From contig NC_092569.1 in NCBI RefSeq assembly GCF_037975245.1, positions 17,713,501-17,777,500 on the forward strand: 64,000 nucleotides of DNA, read 5' to 3'. This DNA is from Apostichopus japonicus. Its lineage: Eukaryota; Echinodermata; Holothuroidea; Aspidochirotida; Stichopodidae. The stretch's first letter is position 1, and the number at the start of each line of letters is the position of its first letter. Under the pieces are notes generated by a model that was given only the letters and a program-made list of their open reading frames with translations, did no database searches and had not been told where the DNA came from. This document shows, one piece after another, positions 28,801 to 40,800 of the stretch. Both the position numbers and the translations under genes were made by a program.

Positions 28801-31800
28801 GTTGTGTGCCTTTTCTCTGGAGGGGATACAGTGGCCGAGGGATCTTGTTACTTGTCCTTTTTCTGAGATTCATAGTTCATAAGCCTGAAGTGAACAATTC
28901 ATAACATCGGAAGATTGCCATTAGTAACATGACAGTGTCTTCAAACACGGAAATTGTATCCACAAAGTGTGATCATTTGTCACGAACATAATATAAATTT
29001 TGTAAGAAGGAAATAGAAATAGCTGCAGTTATAGCATTAATACATTAACTTTTTGAAGTAATTCTAGTTGCCAGCCTCGACTAGAAAACGGGTAAAATAA
29101 ATTAAGCCAATCCAGAAAGTTCTTATAATGGCATGTGATTTTTCTTTGATCAAGACCTAATAAAGTAGGCCTAAACTAGTTATATAAATGAAAGCATGCC
29201 AAGAAAGAGAGGTCATTTCTTTATTAAAGAATGATAAGCGGTTTAACATTTGTTCCAGTACTAGTGTGTTTAAATTAAGAATGTTGATGCACATGATGTT
29301 ATGCACTAGACATTACTAACATATCTGATAAATTTCTCTAAAGAAAAAAAGGCCCTTACTATAGGCCCTTATCTATAAGTATGATCCCCCTCACTATCAA
29401 CTCCTCTTAAAAAAAGGAAAAAAGAAAACCAACACAGGAATGAAATAAAAACAAGTAATTTGAAGTAGGTACTACAGTACAGTAACTAATACAAGTACAA
29501 TGAATAGGTTAAGTAATCTCAGTTAACCAACACTAGTGGAGCCAGACCATAAGACAAATCTTTACATTCATTTGCGTATAGTGTCCTTGTTACGAACCAG
29601 CACATATTTCGCACTGTTACTGAAAACGTACAATTAATTAATATCAACCTCACATAAATATATTTATTACGACAGTACCTTGCAGACAATAGCAACTATA
29701 GCTGGTATGGTACGCAGAAACACAAGTATGTTACGCAAGACTAACTATGTTCGCTAATTTAACGTTAGGTCTAGCCTAACGTTAGGCTACGTGGCCTAGG
29801 CCTAACCAATGAACAAGACGTCTTTATTTACGTACGTTTACGAAATCACAGTTTGTTCTTAACACAGTGGCGGCGGAACCGGGGGGGCTTGGGGGGGCTC
29901 AGCCCCCCCAATAAAAAAGTTGAGGGGGCAAATGCTTCATTAGCCCCCCCAATATTTACCAAAGCTCCGAAACGTACATCTGCCCATTTTTCAATGCATA
30001 CTTGTCGATCTGTCCGATGCACACGTATACTTTATAGGTGTAATAATTTTAGTAATTGCTGGGGGACCCTCGGCCCGTCCCTTGGCTATAGACCACATTG
30101 TCATCCCAACCGCGTCTTCACGCCCCGTGAAAAGTGGAAGCAGTGAGTGTGAGTACCGGTAAGTGTAACACAACTTCGTCTTAGGCCAATGACTTGCCTC
30201 ATTTCAGCCAGTTCTCCAACATCCCCTTACTTAGTGGCGGATCGAGCGTCCATATATACAGTCAGGGGCGGATGCCCCCCCCCCCCCCTGACGGACTCAA
30301 ATGGACTGCTGGCGCCCTTTTCAGCTTTTCACTACTTTTTACTTATTCGCGATTTTTGACTATTTTATTGCGCTCTCATATACCTATTGACATTTGTCAT
30401 ATTCTGTCGGTGTATTTTCCGACAAAATGGCGACGACACCTATTTATTCTCCGTTTATCTGCAAATTAGCAAGGCCCCGGAAAGGGTCATTTCCTGCAAT
30501 CTCGGGAGTATCTTTACTCAAAAATTTTCTGTACGCTCCGCGCCAACCTGTGGTGGCGCTCCGCTTAGATAGTGTCGAAAGCGCCCCTACAGACCATTCT
30601 TGCCCCCCCCCGACCAATACCCCTAGCCCCGCCACTGCCCTTACTACACTCAAAAACGTCTTTGCGAGTACACTACGAGTAATAGCTACTCTCTTAAAAC
30701 ACCATCGAATATACAAATTACAATGTTTTTACAGACTTTACGTGCAATCTGAGAAATTGCAGGCTTGAGACCCATATTTTAGGGCCAGGTATTCGCAGCA
30801 TAAAACACTCGGGAAGTGCCGTTTCCGGCCATCTGGGGGTTTAAAAAAACCCAAAATTTTCTTGTACGCTCCGCGCCAACCGATGGTGGCGCTCCGCTTA
30901 GATAGTCTCCACACATTAGCCCCCCCAATAATTTTTCCGTTCCGCCGCGCCTGTCTTAACATGCAATATTTTGTTTCAATTGTCATCGGCGGTTATTCTC
31001 TATTGATAATAAATGTGTTATTTGTTACATTTAATCTTTGGTGATAACTACAGATCGCCGACCAGGGAAAATATGTGTGAAAGTACAAACGTACGTCATC
31101 GGGACACTGTAAGCACTTCATTTGTAGCCTTTTTCGCGTATCCTACGTTACGAACATCACCTTAAGTAAATGCCGTTTAAACATCAATTCAAACATACTG
31201 TAACATTATTTTCATGAAATCGTGCTCTTTTTTGGCGTTACGAAAATAAATCAGCAGCTAAAGATAGCCCAAATGTCTTTCGCCCGAAACGTTAAAATAT
31301 ATATTTGTTCGTAACTTTGGACACAATATTGCAGACTATCGCAATTCTCAAGCATATGCACAAAAATCGATTTTCTGGCCTATTTTTATAACCAGAGGCC
31401 AAGATTTTCTTCCAGTAGTCCTTTTTATGCTCTACTATTGTGATTCAAATAAGATGTAAGGATGGATGGCTAAGATACGTACCTGATTTTCTCCGATTTT
31501 CATGGTAATGCCCGAGAAGTTAAACGTACGCAACACATTAGGGGGTTGAGACTACACGTGTTGTGAGTGTACTGCATCGGCCTATATCGGGCTTTTCCGG
31601 AATTTTACAAGGGATTGAGCTGGGAGGTATAGCGTTGGATCATGGCGCGTAATGTCTGAAAAATACCCGCGACGTTCGGAGGGAATCGGCGGCGATTTTA
31701 TGTACGTAACGAAGTGGATACTAAACTAAACTAAATTGAGAGATTTCTCCTCATGAAAAAAATATTTTACATGTGATTCTGAACTGTTCATATATTTTAA

Positions 31801-34800
31801 TGGAGCCCCAATTGAGTCAATTCTATGCAGTTTCATGTAATTAGTACTTCAATATTGATAAGAAATGACAATTCAAACGTACGTAACGGGAATGGACACG
31901 CTCTGTTACGTACACAAACCCAGATTCATTTTATAATTTTGAGGGGGAAACCATTCAGAAACGGCCCTTCTTTAGTGATATGTGTAGACAATTGTGTTCT
32001 GTCTTAATAACTAGCCAGAGGACTGCAAGCAAAACGACAGATATTGTTGTAAAAAAGAGTTTTTCAACACCAGTGAAATGAATGTCACATTTTGGTGTCC
32101 AGCAAAGTGGGTGTTATGAAACAGTTTCACACAATTAAAAATAAAATACAATTCCAATTGTTGGGAGTTTATTTCAGATATAAGTTGGTATATCAATATA
32201 TTGGAAAATAACAAAAACAAAGACATGAAATGATGCAAATATGGTTTTCCATATATAAGTTAACAACAGTGAAAAATCTCTCCAGTATCATATTTTGACC
32301 CATATACTTTGTTGAACAGCAAGTGTACAATGTATAGTATATGGTAGTAAGTAGATGGTTTTCTGTTTAATAGCCCATAGACTGATGGATGGTGTGCTAT
32401 AATATAGATAAATAGTATACAATGCAAGCTGGAAACAGTACCATTAGAGTACTTCCGAATTTGTCCGTTTCGAAGGAAATCTACTGTACAAGTTTGTACC
32501 GACAATAGATAATGAAGTTCCTGATGCCTTCCTGATATTGTATTCCTATAGCAATTGTGGTACAGAGGAATGTCATCAATGAGACACTTTAAAGTAATTT
32601 CAAATTTATTTCTGATATGTTTGTACAAGATAAATACAAAATAACACAGTATAATGTTAACATATGTGAAGGACACTATATAGTAGGTTAACAGCAATGC
32701 TGTATCTCAGCTAGTGACCAAGTAGAAATATAAAACAATGAAACACATAAATTAAGTTCAGAGGGACAGAAAGACAGAGAAAATACATTGGGCACTTGGG
32801 GACCAATGAGTAGAGAGAGTCCCTTTAAGGGTGTACTATGATTTTTTGGTAGTATTTTTGTTTCAAATTTTCGTCCTGGACAAATTCGGAAGTACTCTAA
32901 TGGTACTGTTTCTAGCTTGCATTGTATACTATTTATCTATGTTATAACACACCATCCATCAGTCTAACATTTTTATTACATCCACGTACAATATAGAAGA
33001 AAGACAATTGCCACAGAAGTTATTAATAGTACAGTAATCACCTGTATATATACAGTATGTACATTAGATGTTAGATGCTAACTCCCAAGAATGGATCGAT
33101 GTGAAGGCTGAAACTTGGCAGTCTAATTACTGAATTAATTTGAACTTGAAAAATCACTGTACATTGTGTGAACACCTGTGATAAATTTTATCTACCCGTA
33201 TTTCTACAAGAAAATCAATTTGTTTGCCTTGAAACAATGTTCGGTTCATACAGCTGTATTTGTGGAGAAAAACATTGCACTTTGCAGATCCTTGTAAATT
33301 TATGCGTTACTGCTGTAATAATCTTATTAATATTCAGTTTAATATCTTTGAGAATGACTAATCATAAAATCCTATATATATACTTTGTTGAACAGCAAGT
33401 GTACAATGTATAGTATGTGGTAGTAAGTAGATGGTTTTCTGTTTAATAGCCCTTAGACTGATGGATGGTGTGCTATAATATAGATAAATAGTATACAATG
33501 CAAGCTAGAAACAGTACCATTAGAGTACTTCCGAATTTGTCCGTTTCGAAGGAAATCTACTGTACAAGTTAATACCGACAATAGATAATAAAGTTCCTGA
33601 TGCCTTCCTGATACTGTACAGTATTCCTATAGCAATTGTGGTACAGAGGAATGTCATCAATGAGACACTTTCAAGTAATTTCAAAATTTATTTCTGATAT
33701 GTTTGTACAAGATAAATACAAAATAACACAGTATAATGTTAACATATGTGAAGGACACTATATAGTAGGTTAACAGCAATGCTGTATCTCAGCTAGTGAC
33801 CAAGTAGAAATATAAAACAATGAAACACATAAATTAAGTTCAGAGGGACAGAAAGACAGAGAAAATACATTGGGCACTTGGGGACCAATGAGTAGAGAGA
33901 GTCCCTTTAAGGGTGTACTATGATTTTTTGGTAGTATTTTTGTTTCAAATTTTCGTCCTGGACAAATTCGGAAGTACTCTAATGGTACTGTTTCTAGCTT
34001 GCATTGTATACTATTTATCTATGTTATAGCACACCATCCATCAGTCTAACATTTTTATTACATCCACGTACAATATAGAAGAAAGACAATTGCCACAGAA
34101 GTTATTAATAGTACAGTAATCACCTGTATATATACAGTATGTACATTAGATGTTAGATGCTAACTCCCAAGAATGGATCGATGTGAAGGCTGAAACTTGG
34201 CAGTCTAATTACTGAATTAATTTGAACTTGAAAAATCACTGTACATTGTGTGAACACCTGTGATAAATTTTATCTACCCGTATTTCTACAAGAAAATCAA
34301 TTTGTTTGCCTTGAAACAATGTTCGGTTCATACAGCTGTATTTGTGGAGAAAAACATTGCACTTTGCAGATCCTTGTAAATTTATGCGTTACTGCTGTAA
34401 TAATCTTATTAATATTCAGTTTAATATCTTTGAGAATGACTAATCATAAAATCCTATATATATACTTTGTTGAACAGCAAGTGTACAATGTATAGTATGT
34501 GGTAGTAAGTAGATGATTTTCTGTTTAATAGCCCTTAGACTGATGGATGGTGTGCTATAATATAGATAAATAGTATACAATGCAAGCTAGATACAGTACC
34601 ATTAGAGTACTTCCGAATTTGTCCGTTTCGAAGGAAATCTACTGTACAAGTTAATACCGACAATAGATAATAAAGTTCCTGATGCCTTCCTGATACTGTA
34701 CAGTATTCCTATAGCAATTGTGGTACAGAGGAATGTCATCAATGAGACACTTTCAAGTAATTTCAAAATTTATTTCTGATATGTTTGTACAAGATAAATA

Positions 34801-37800
34801 CAAAATAACACAGTATAATGTTAACATATGTGAAGGACACTATATAGTAGGTTAACAGCAATGCTGTATCTCAGCTAGTGACCAAGTAGAAATATAAAAC
34901 AATGAAACACATAAATTAAGTTCAGAGGGACAGAAAGACAGAGAAAATACATTGGGCACTTGGGGACCAATGAGTAGAGAGAGTCCCTTTAAGGGTGTAC
35001 TATGATTTTTTGGTAGTATTTTTGTTTCAAATTTTCGTCCTGGACAAATTCGGAAGTACTCTAATGGTACTGTTTCTAGCTTGCATTGTATACTATTTAT
35101 CTATGTTATAGCACACCATCCATCAGTCTAACATTTTTATTACATCCACGTACTGTACAATATAGAAGAAAGACAATTGCCACAGAAGTTATTAATAGTA
35201 CAGTAATCACCTGTATATATACAGTATGTACATTAGATGTTAGATGCTAACTCCCAAGAATGGATCGATGTGAAGGCTGAAACTTGGCAGTCTAATTACT
35301 GAATTAATTTGAACTTGAAAAATCACTGTACATTGTGTGAACACCTGTGATAAATTTTATCTACCCGTATTTCTACAAGAAAATCAATTTGTTTGCCTTA
35401 AAACAATGTTCGGTTCATACAGCTGTATTTGTGGAGAAAAACATTGCACTTTGCAGATCCTTGTAAATTTATGCGTTACTGCTGTAATAATCTTATTAAT
35501 ATTCAGTTTAATATCTTTGAGAATGACTAATCATAGAATCCTATATATACTTTGTTGAACAGCAAGTGTACAATATATAGTATGTGGTAGTAAGTAGATG
35601 GTTTTCTGTTTAATAGCCCTTAGACTGATGGATGGTGTGCTATAATATAGATAAATACTGTAGTATACAATGCAAGCTGGAAACAGTACCATTAGAGTAC
35701 TTCCGAATTTGTCCGTTTCGAAGGAAATCTACTGTACAAGTTTGTACCGACAATAGATAATAAAGTTCCTGATGCCTTCCTGATACTGTACAGTATTCCT
35801 ATAGCAATTGTGGTACAGAGGAATGTCATCAATGAGACACTTTCAAGTAATTTCAAATTTATTTCTCATATGTTTGTACAAGATGAATACAAAATAACAC
35901 AGTATGTACAGTATGTATGTATATTAGATCCTCCTGCAAGCAGGAACTTGCGAAGAAGCCTCATTGGTGTATCAAAGCCGCAAGCTGACCGAAGTCAGTC
36001 TCTTACATTCATATTTAACGTCCATGATTATGAATTGTCAATTGTTAACAACTCTGTAACTGGACGACATACATTAATCTGGGAGTGACTCGAACCAGGG
36101 ACCTTATGATTGAAAGGCACCGGCATTAACCACTGAGCTAACACTCCACAGTATAATGTTAACATATGTGAAGGACACTATATAACAGGTTAACAGCAAG
36201 GCTGTTATCTCAGCTAGTGACCAAGTAGAAATATAAAACAATGAAACACATACTGTACCTGTAAATTAAGTTCAGAGGGACAGAAAGACAGAGAAAATAC
36301 ATTGGGCACTTGGGGACCAATGAGTAGAGAGAGTCCCTTTAAGGGTGGGTGTACTATGATTTTTTGGTAATATTTTTGTTTCAAATTATCTTCCTGCGCC
36401 ATATTTCTCAAAACACTGGGAACAACATCTGTTTTTTTTTCTGAAAAAAAGGAGTTACTACTTTACATTTTAATTACAATCTGTTGGTTGAAAACATGAA
36501 TTATTCTGTATTTCCAGGAATGTATGTCTGCTATTGCCAACGATGTAGCAGATCTCATTACATTGGACGGAGGTGATGTTTACTCAGGAGGGCAGAAGTA
36601 TGATGTCAAACCAATCATGGAAGAGATCTATGCCAATGGTTAGTTTCAAGCAATTTAAGTACAGTCACAAACAATCATGTACTGTGCATGTACTGTAGAT
36701 ACTGTAAAAGCTACATAGAGTCAGTACAGTTAATGAGTGTAGTATGCATGTCAAATCGTTTCAGGGGAAGTAATTGAACTTGAGTGTTACATGAAATAAC
36801 TTGGGCATGATTAAAGTAATATATGCAGTAGAAAGATATGAATCATGTAGGTGTGGTTAAGAGGTGGACTAGTGCTGCTGCTGTTGCTGAAGATCACAGG
36901 TATTAAACACTGGCCAGTCAATACTGTGTTTTAAGATGAATTGAAAATTGTAATATTGTGAAATTTCATCTGAACACTTCATGTACACCACATCATATGG
37001 TTTGGTTTCACATTAGGGTTCTGAACAAAGCTGACACTCAATATACCATTTGCCTAATAAGGTAGATATTAGCTTCTGCCACCATCTGAGGTGAGTTTTT
37101 CAAGTTTTGTTTCAGAACAGAACAAGTATTTATCGAAACTTGATTCCTTAAAAATATACGTTAATGGGAGGATCTTTGAGTTTTTACAGAGGGTTCTTTA
37201 AACAATTAATTTGATCTTAAAACTCCAAAAATATATTTTAAACATTTCTTCTTCAAACGAAAATTGCATATTACTAGTGATCAACTCGTGGTATTATTAT
37301 CATCTCCAGTTAGAGACTGCAGTAACTTGTCAAGTTATGTGGAGCCAGATACAGTATGATAATACAAAAGCCCAATGTTGATTTTAGATGTGGGTGGAGT
37401 GCTGCATTAGAACATAACTGGAGGCCATTCCTGTGAACTTAAAATATATTCATTCTGATGGCAGCCAAAAAAAATGTGACAGTCTATCTCAATATTAACC
37501 ATTTTTCTTTTAATCATACTATTGTTTTACTGTATGGGCTGCCTATCTTACGCATACAATTACAATGCTGCAGTAGCTACTGTTCTACTGGTTTGGATTT
37601 GTAAGATTCTTGATCACAACATTCTCTTTGTGAAGAACCTGCAATCTGTATATCCATTATTACAGGCAAGAAGGGCTACTATGCACTTGCAGTGGTACGC
37701 AAATCAAACACTGGCGTCACCATTAACAACTTAGAAGGCAAAAAGACGTGTCACACAGGCTACGGACGTACAGCAGGCTGGAACATTCCGGTGGGATACC

Positions 37801-40800
37801 TTCTTGAAGAAAACATCATGCCTTCGTTGGCATGTAAGTCCAGTTTGATGTCTGCGTCCAGTTACTTTAATGAGAGCTGTGTTCCAGGTACAGTACTACT
37901 TCAGCAATGAATTGCAGTTGTGTTTAAAGCTATTTCATTGATGTACTAATTTAACTTCCACTTTTGCAGTCCAATAATATCACTTAACTTAATCACTGAC
38001 GTCACCCAAAACGAGATGGGCAATTTTCCTAAAGGTGCTCATGTCATTGAAGATTTTAGACATTTTGGATGGTGGAATGAGAAGTAGAAATGTTTACCTG
38101 AGGATTTAAAAAGCGAAAATGTGTTGAAAGGTCACCAGGGTGACTCTAGATATCATATTGTTCGGAGCATAATCACTGATGCGAATTTTATTCAAAACCA
38201 TTCCAAGCAAGCAAACAAACATGAAACTGAGTGCCTTAAGGATAATTGGCTGTGGTAAGAGTCACTGTAGGTATCTGGTGAACTTGAGAAAAGCAGGAAG
38301 AATGAACGATACCACAACATTTGGTCTTTTTTTTTTTGCAGGGGGGGGGGGGCTGGTCTATCTTTAGGTTAAAGTCTGATTGTCATACAGTAAGGTCTCA
38401 CTAAATAATGAAGCAGGTCACTTTATGTAGGTCTGACTTTGACCCTGACATTTTAGGTTATACCTACAGTACTTCATATACAGTATCAGTGAAACTAAAC
38501 AAATGAATTTATCCAAACAGCTACAGTAGGTATGGAGTATTGGCTATTAACAAAAACCTCCCTTTTGTTTGGTAGCTTCTGTGCAATAGTTCTGAGTAGA
38601 CTGGTAAGTTTGTCGCTCATAAATATCTAAATCAGGCGAGTTTGTAGTATTTGGGTTAACTTCAAGATCTACAGTACTGTAGTTAGGCTGTTGCTTTTTA
38701 GGTGCAGAAGTTTTTGAAATGAAAGAGCTGATATAATCAGGATATACGTACTTACAGTAGCTCAAAATGAAGGAAGCCACAAAAGTCGTTCTATGCCTTG
38801 TTATTTTTAGGCGACATTCTGACTGTGTCTCAGTAAGTTATACTAGTAAGTTATACTAGTACGTTATACTAGATAGTAAGTTATACTAGTAAGTTATACT
38901 AGTAAGTTGTACTAGTAAGTTATACTAGTAAGTTATACTAGTAATTTATACTAGTAAGTTATACTATATAGTAAGTTATACTAAATGGTAAGTTATACTA
39001 GTAAGTAATTCTGTCTGTGTCTCAGTATATGTTGAAGTAGATCCTTTGTTCTGTAGTTCTCTGTCTCTCTCTGGCCCTGAACATGTACTTTAGATTTCAA
39101 GACAGGCTCATGGAGTAATACACAGGTTTGTACTGATTAATGTACAGTTTATATAAAGTCTGGCTCTGTGTATGCTTAGAGCAAACAGATTGAATGCCAA
39201 CTCTTTATTTAGAGCAGAGCTCAAACACAATTTACCTTGAAAAGGTTGATTAACTATCAAAATCAACATTCCAAAGTGGTACAGGATGTTGTTTTATGTG
39301 CACTAACTATTTGATGATACTTGGGTGTGTTGTTACATAACTTTGCTGGAAATATCAGTTTATTCTTGATGTATGATGTGGCATATGTACAATATCACCT
39401 TGAGGCTTTATTTTGCATTCGATAGGAATTTCCTGTTGGGCATAACTCTTAATATGATGTCCACACCTACTTTGAATAACCCTTCTATGTCAGTAAGTCT
39501 AAATCTGTACTGTATGTGATAACAACCATGTTGCCGTTAGAACTCCCGAACTACAGTTCTACTGTACAAATTATACAGACTTATTCAATATATAAAAAAG
39601 TTTGTAAGAAGTACGTCTGGTAGTTGTGTTTTCTTTTCCAACCTACAGTATGAAGCTTTCACTTCAAGTACAGTTATTCCATTGTTTCTGACTGTGCAAT
39701 GCTTGTGACCTAAAGTACACTTTAACTGGTGATGCATTTGTGTACTTTGTTTTTCCTTTTACTAACAGTTGGGTAATACTTGTTCCTTTAACCTATCCAT
39801 ACAGGTTGTTTACTTTATACATCCATACAGTAAAATGTTTTATTAAGTAACAAAATAAAGCCAAAATACATTTAAATTAACTACATAATAGTGCCAATTA
39901 TTATAGCTTACTGGCTCCCTGGTTGATACTTAGTGTGTAACATGAAAGTGGTGACATTCTACATGTTACATGCTAGCAATCCTAGCATGTAGGGTAGTTA
40001 TAATAACCTTGGAAATGAGGAGAATTTCCTGTGGTATTTTAACATTGAACTAAAAATGTGGTGCAAGTGGAAGTTGGAAGACAAACTTGCATACTCAGAT
40101 ATGTTATAGGTAGCGGCTGTGAAAACATTCTTGTTTCACAATGATAAAAACCTGCAAGACATTTTACATTAATTAGTCACAGAACTGTAGCCATGGTACA
40201 GGATTGTTATTACAGAGATTTAAGAAGCCTTTTTTCCAAGTTTCCTGACATAATTAAGGGGAAGTAATTGGCTGAACCAGGAAACTATTACCAGTACATA
40301 GATTTCCATATTTTTTATGAATCATTCTGAAATGATCAGTTTGGATCAGTCCCTGGCTGGTACAGAAAGGATAAATCCTGCCTATATATGTAGATACTGC
40401 TTCCTTAGGGTACTATTAAGGAAGTCAACTTGGTTTAAGCACAATTGAAATATTTTATCAAGTACTGATAAAACGATGATTGCATCGTGCGGTACGTACA
40501 CAAAACCACAGCATGTCTTTTATTAACCAAGTTTGACAGGCCGCGATACTGTTTTGTCAGAATAAATATAATTTGGTGTACGATCTATATTACTAAGCTC
40601 TAGACCGGTGCTGTGGCCGAGTGGATAAAGGCGGTGGCATTTGAAGCAATGAGGTTTAGCAATCGGGAGGTTTGGGGTTCGATTCCCGGCCGGGTCATAG
40701 CAAAGTGGGTTTTTCATCCGAGAGCAATCTACGGTTTTCCCATCTGAAATGGCTTTCTAAATTGAAAAGATTCCTAATTAATAATTCCAAGTAATATTTG

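Larger units (their letters stand above)
24205..32302 (-). mobile_element. 8.1-kb autonomous-type DNA transposon
   Basis: Ends: TGGGTCAAAATA at 24205-24216 and its exact reverse complement at 32291-32302. Left flank CCTATATA and right flank TATACTTTG rejoin to the uninterrupted junction seen twice in the array (CCTATATATAtactttg), so the boundaries are given by an internal empty-site comparison. The target is TA-rich; a TATA (4-bp) duplication is possible but not certain. It carries a minus-strand transposase gene and repeated subterminal motifs built on CGTAAC and GGACAC near both ends, and it was later hit by nested hAT MITEs. A 4-bp duplication would fit the Sola superfamily, but I cannot assign it. 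Confidence 0.8.
32303..36390 (+). repeat. tandem array, ~1.08-kb unit, about 3.75 copies
   Basis: Unit starts (TACTTTGTTGAACAGC) at 32305, 33381, 34463 and 35548: periods 1076, 1082, 1085. Copies are very similar, differing by substitutions and 5-bp insertions. Each holds a MITE (below) between ~75 bp and ~415 bp of other sequence. The last copy is interrupted by a SINE and stops near 36390 inside the MITE. The same 81-codon open frame recurring in three copies is a by-product of the duplication. Confidence 0.95.

Noticed and set aside
30394-30768. 124-codon plus-strand frame
   Set aside because: It lies across the boundary of the nested hAT MITE and its flank; composite repeat sequence, no domain.
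33168-35558. Identical 73-81-codon frames found three times
   Set aside because: They repeat only because the 1.08-kb DNA unit repeats; no coding signals surround them, and the related copy at 24 kb does not keep the frame.
38831-39006. CRISPR-like array
   Set aside because: Units are contiguous 13-mers with no unique spacers, in a eukaryotic intron.
40608-40698. Functional tRNA-Ser or tRNA-Leu gene
   Set aside because: Both promoter boxes are good, but the sequence continues into a repeated body found again at 49.9 kb, so it is a SINE head.
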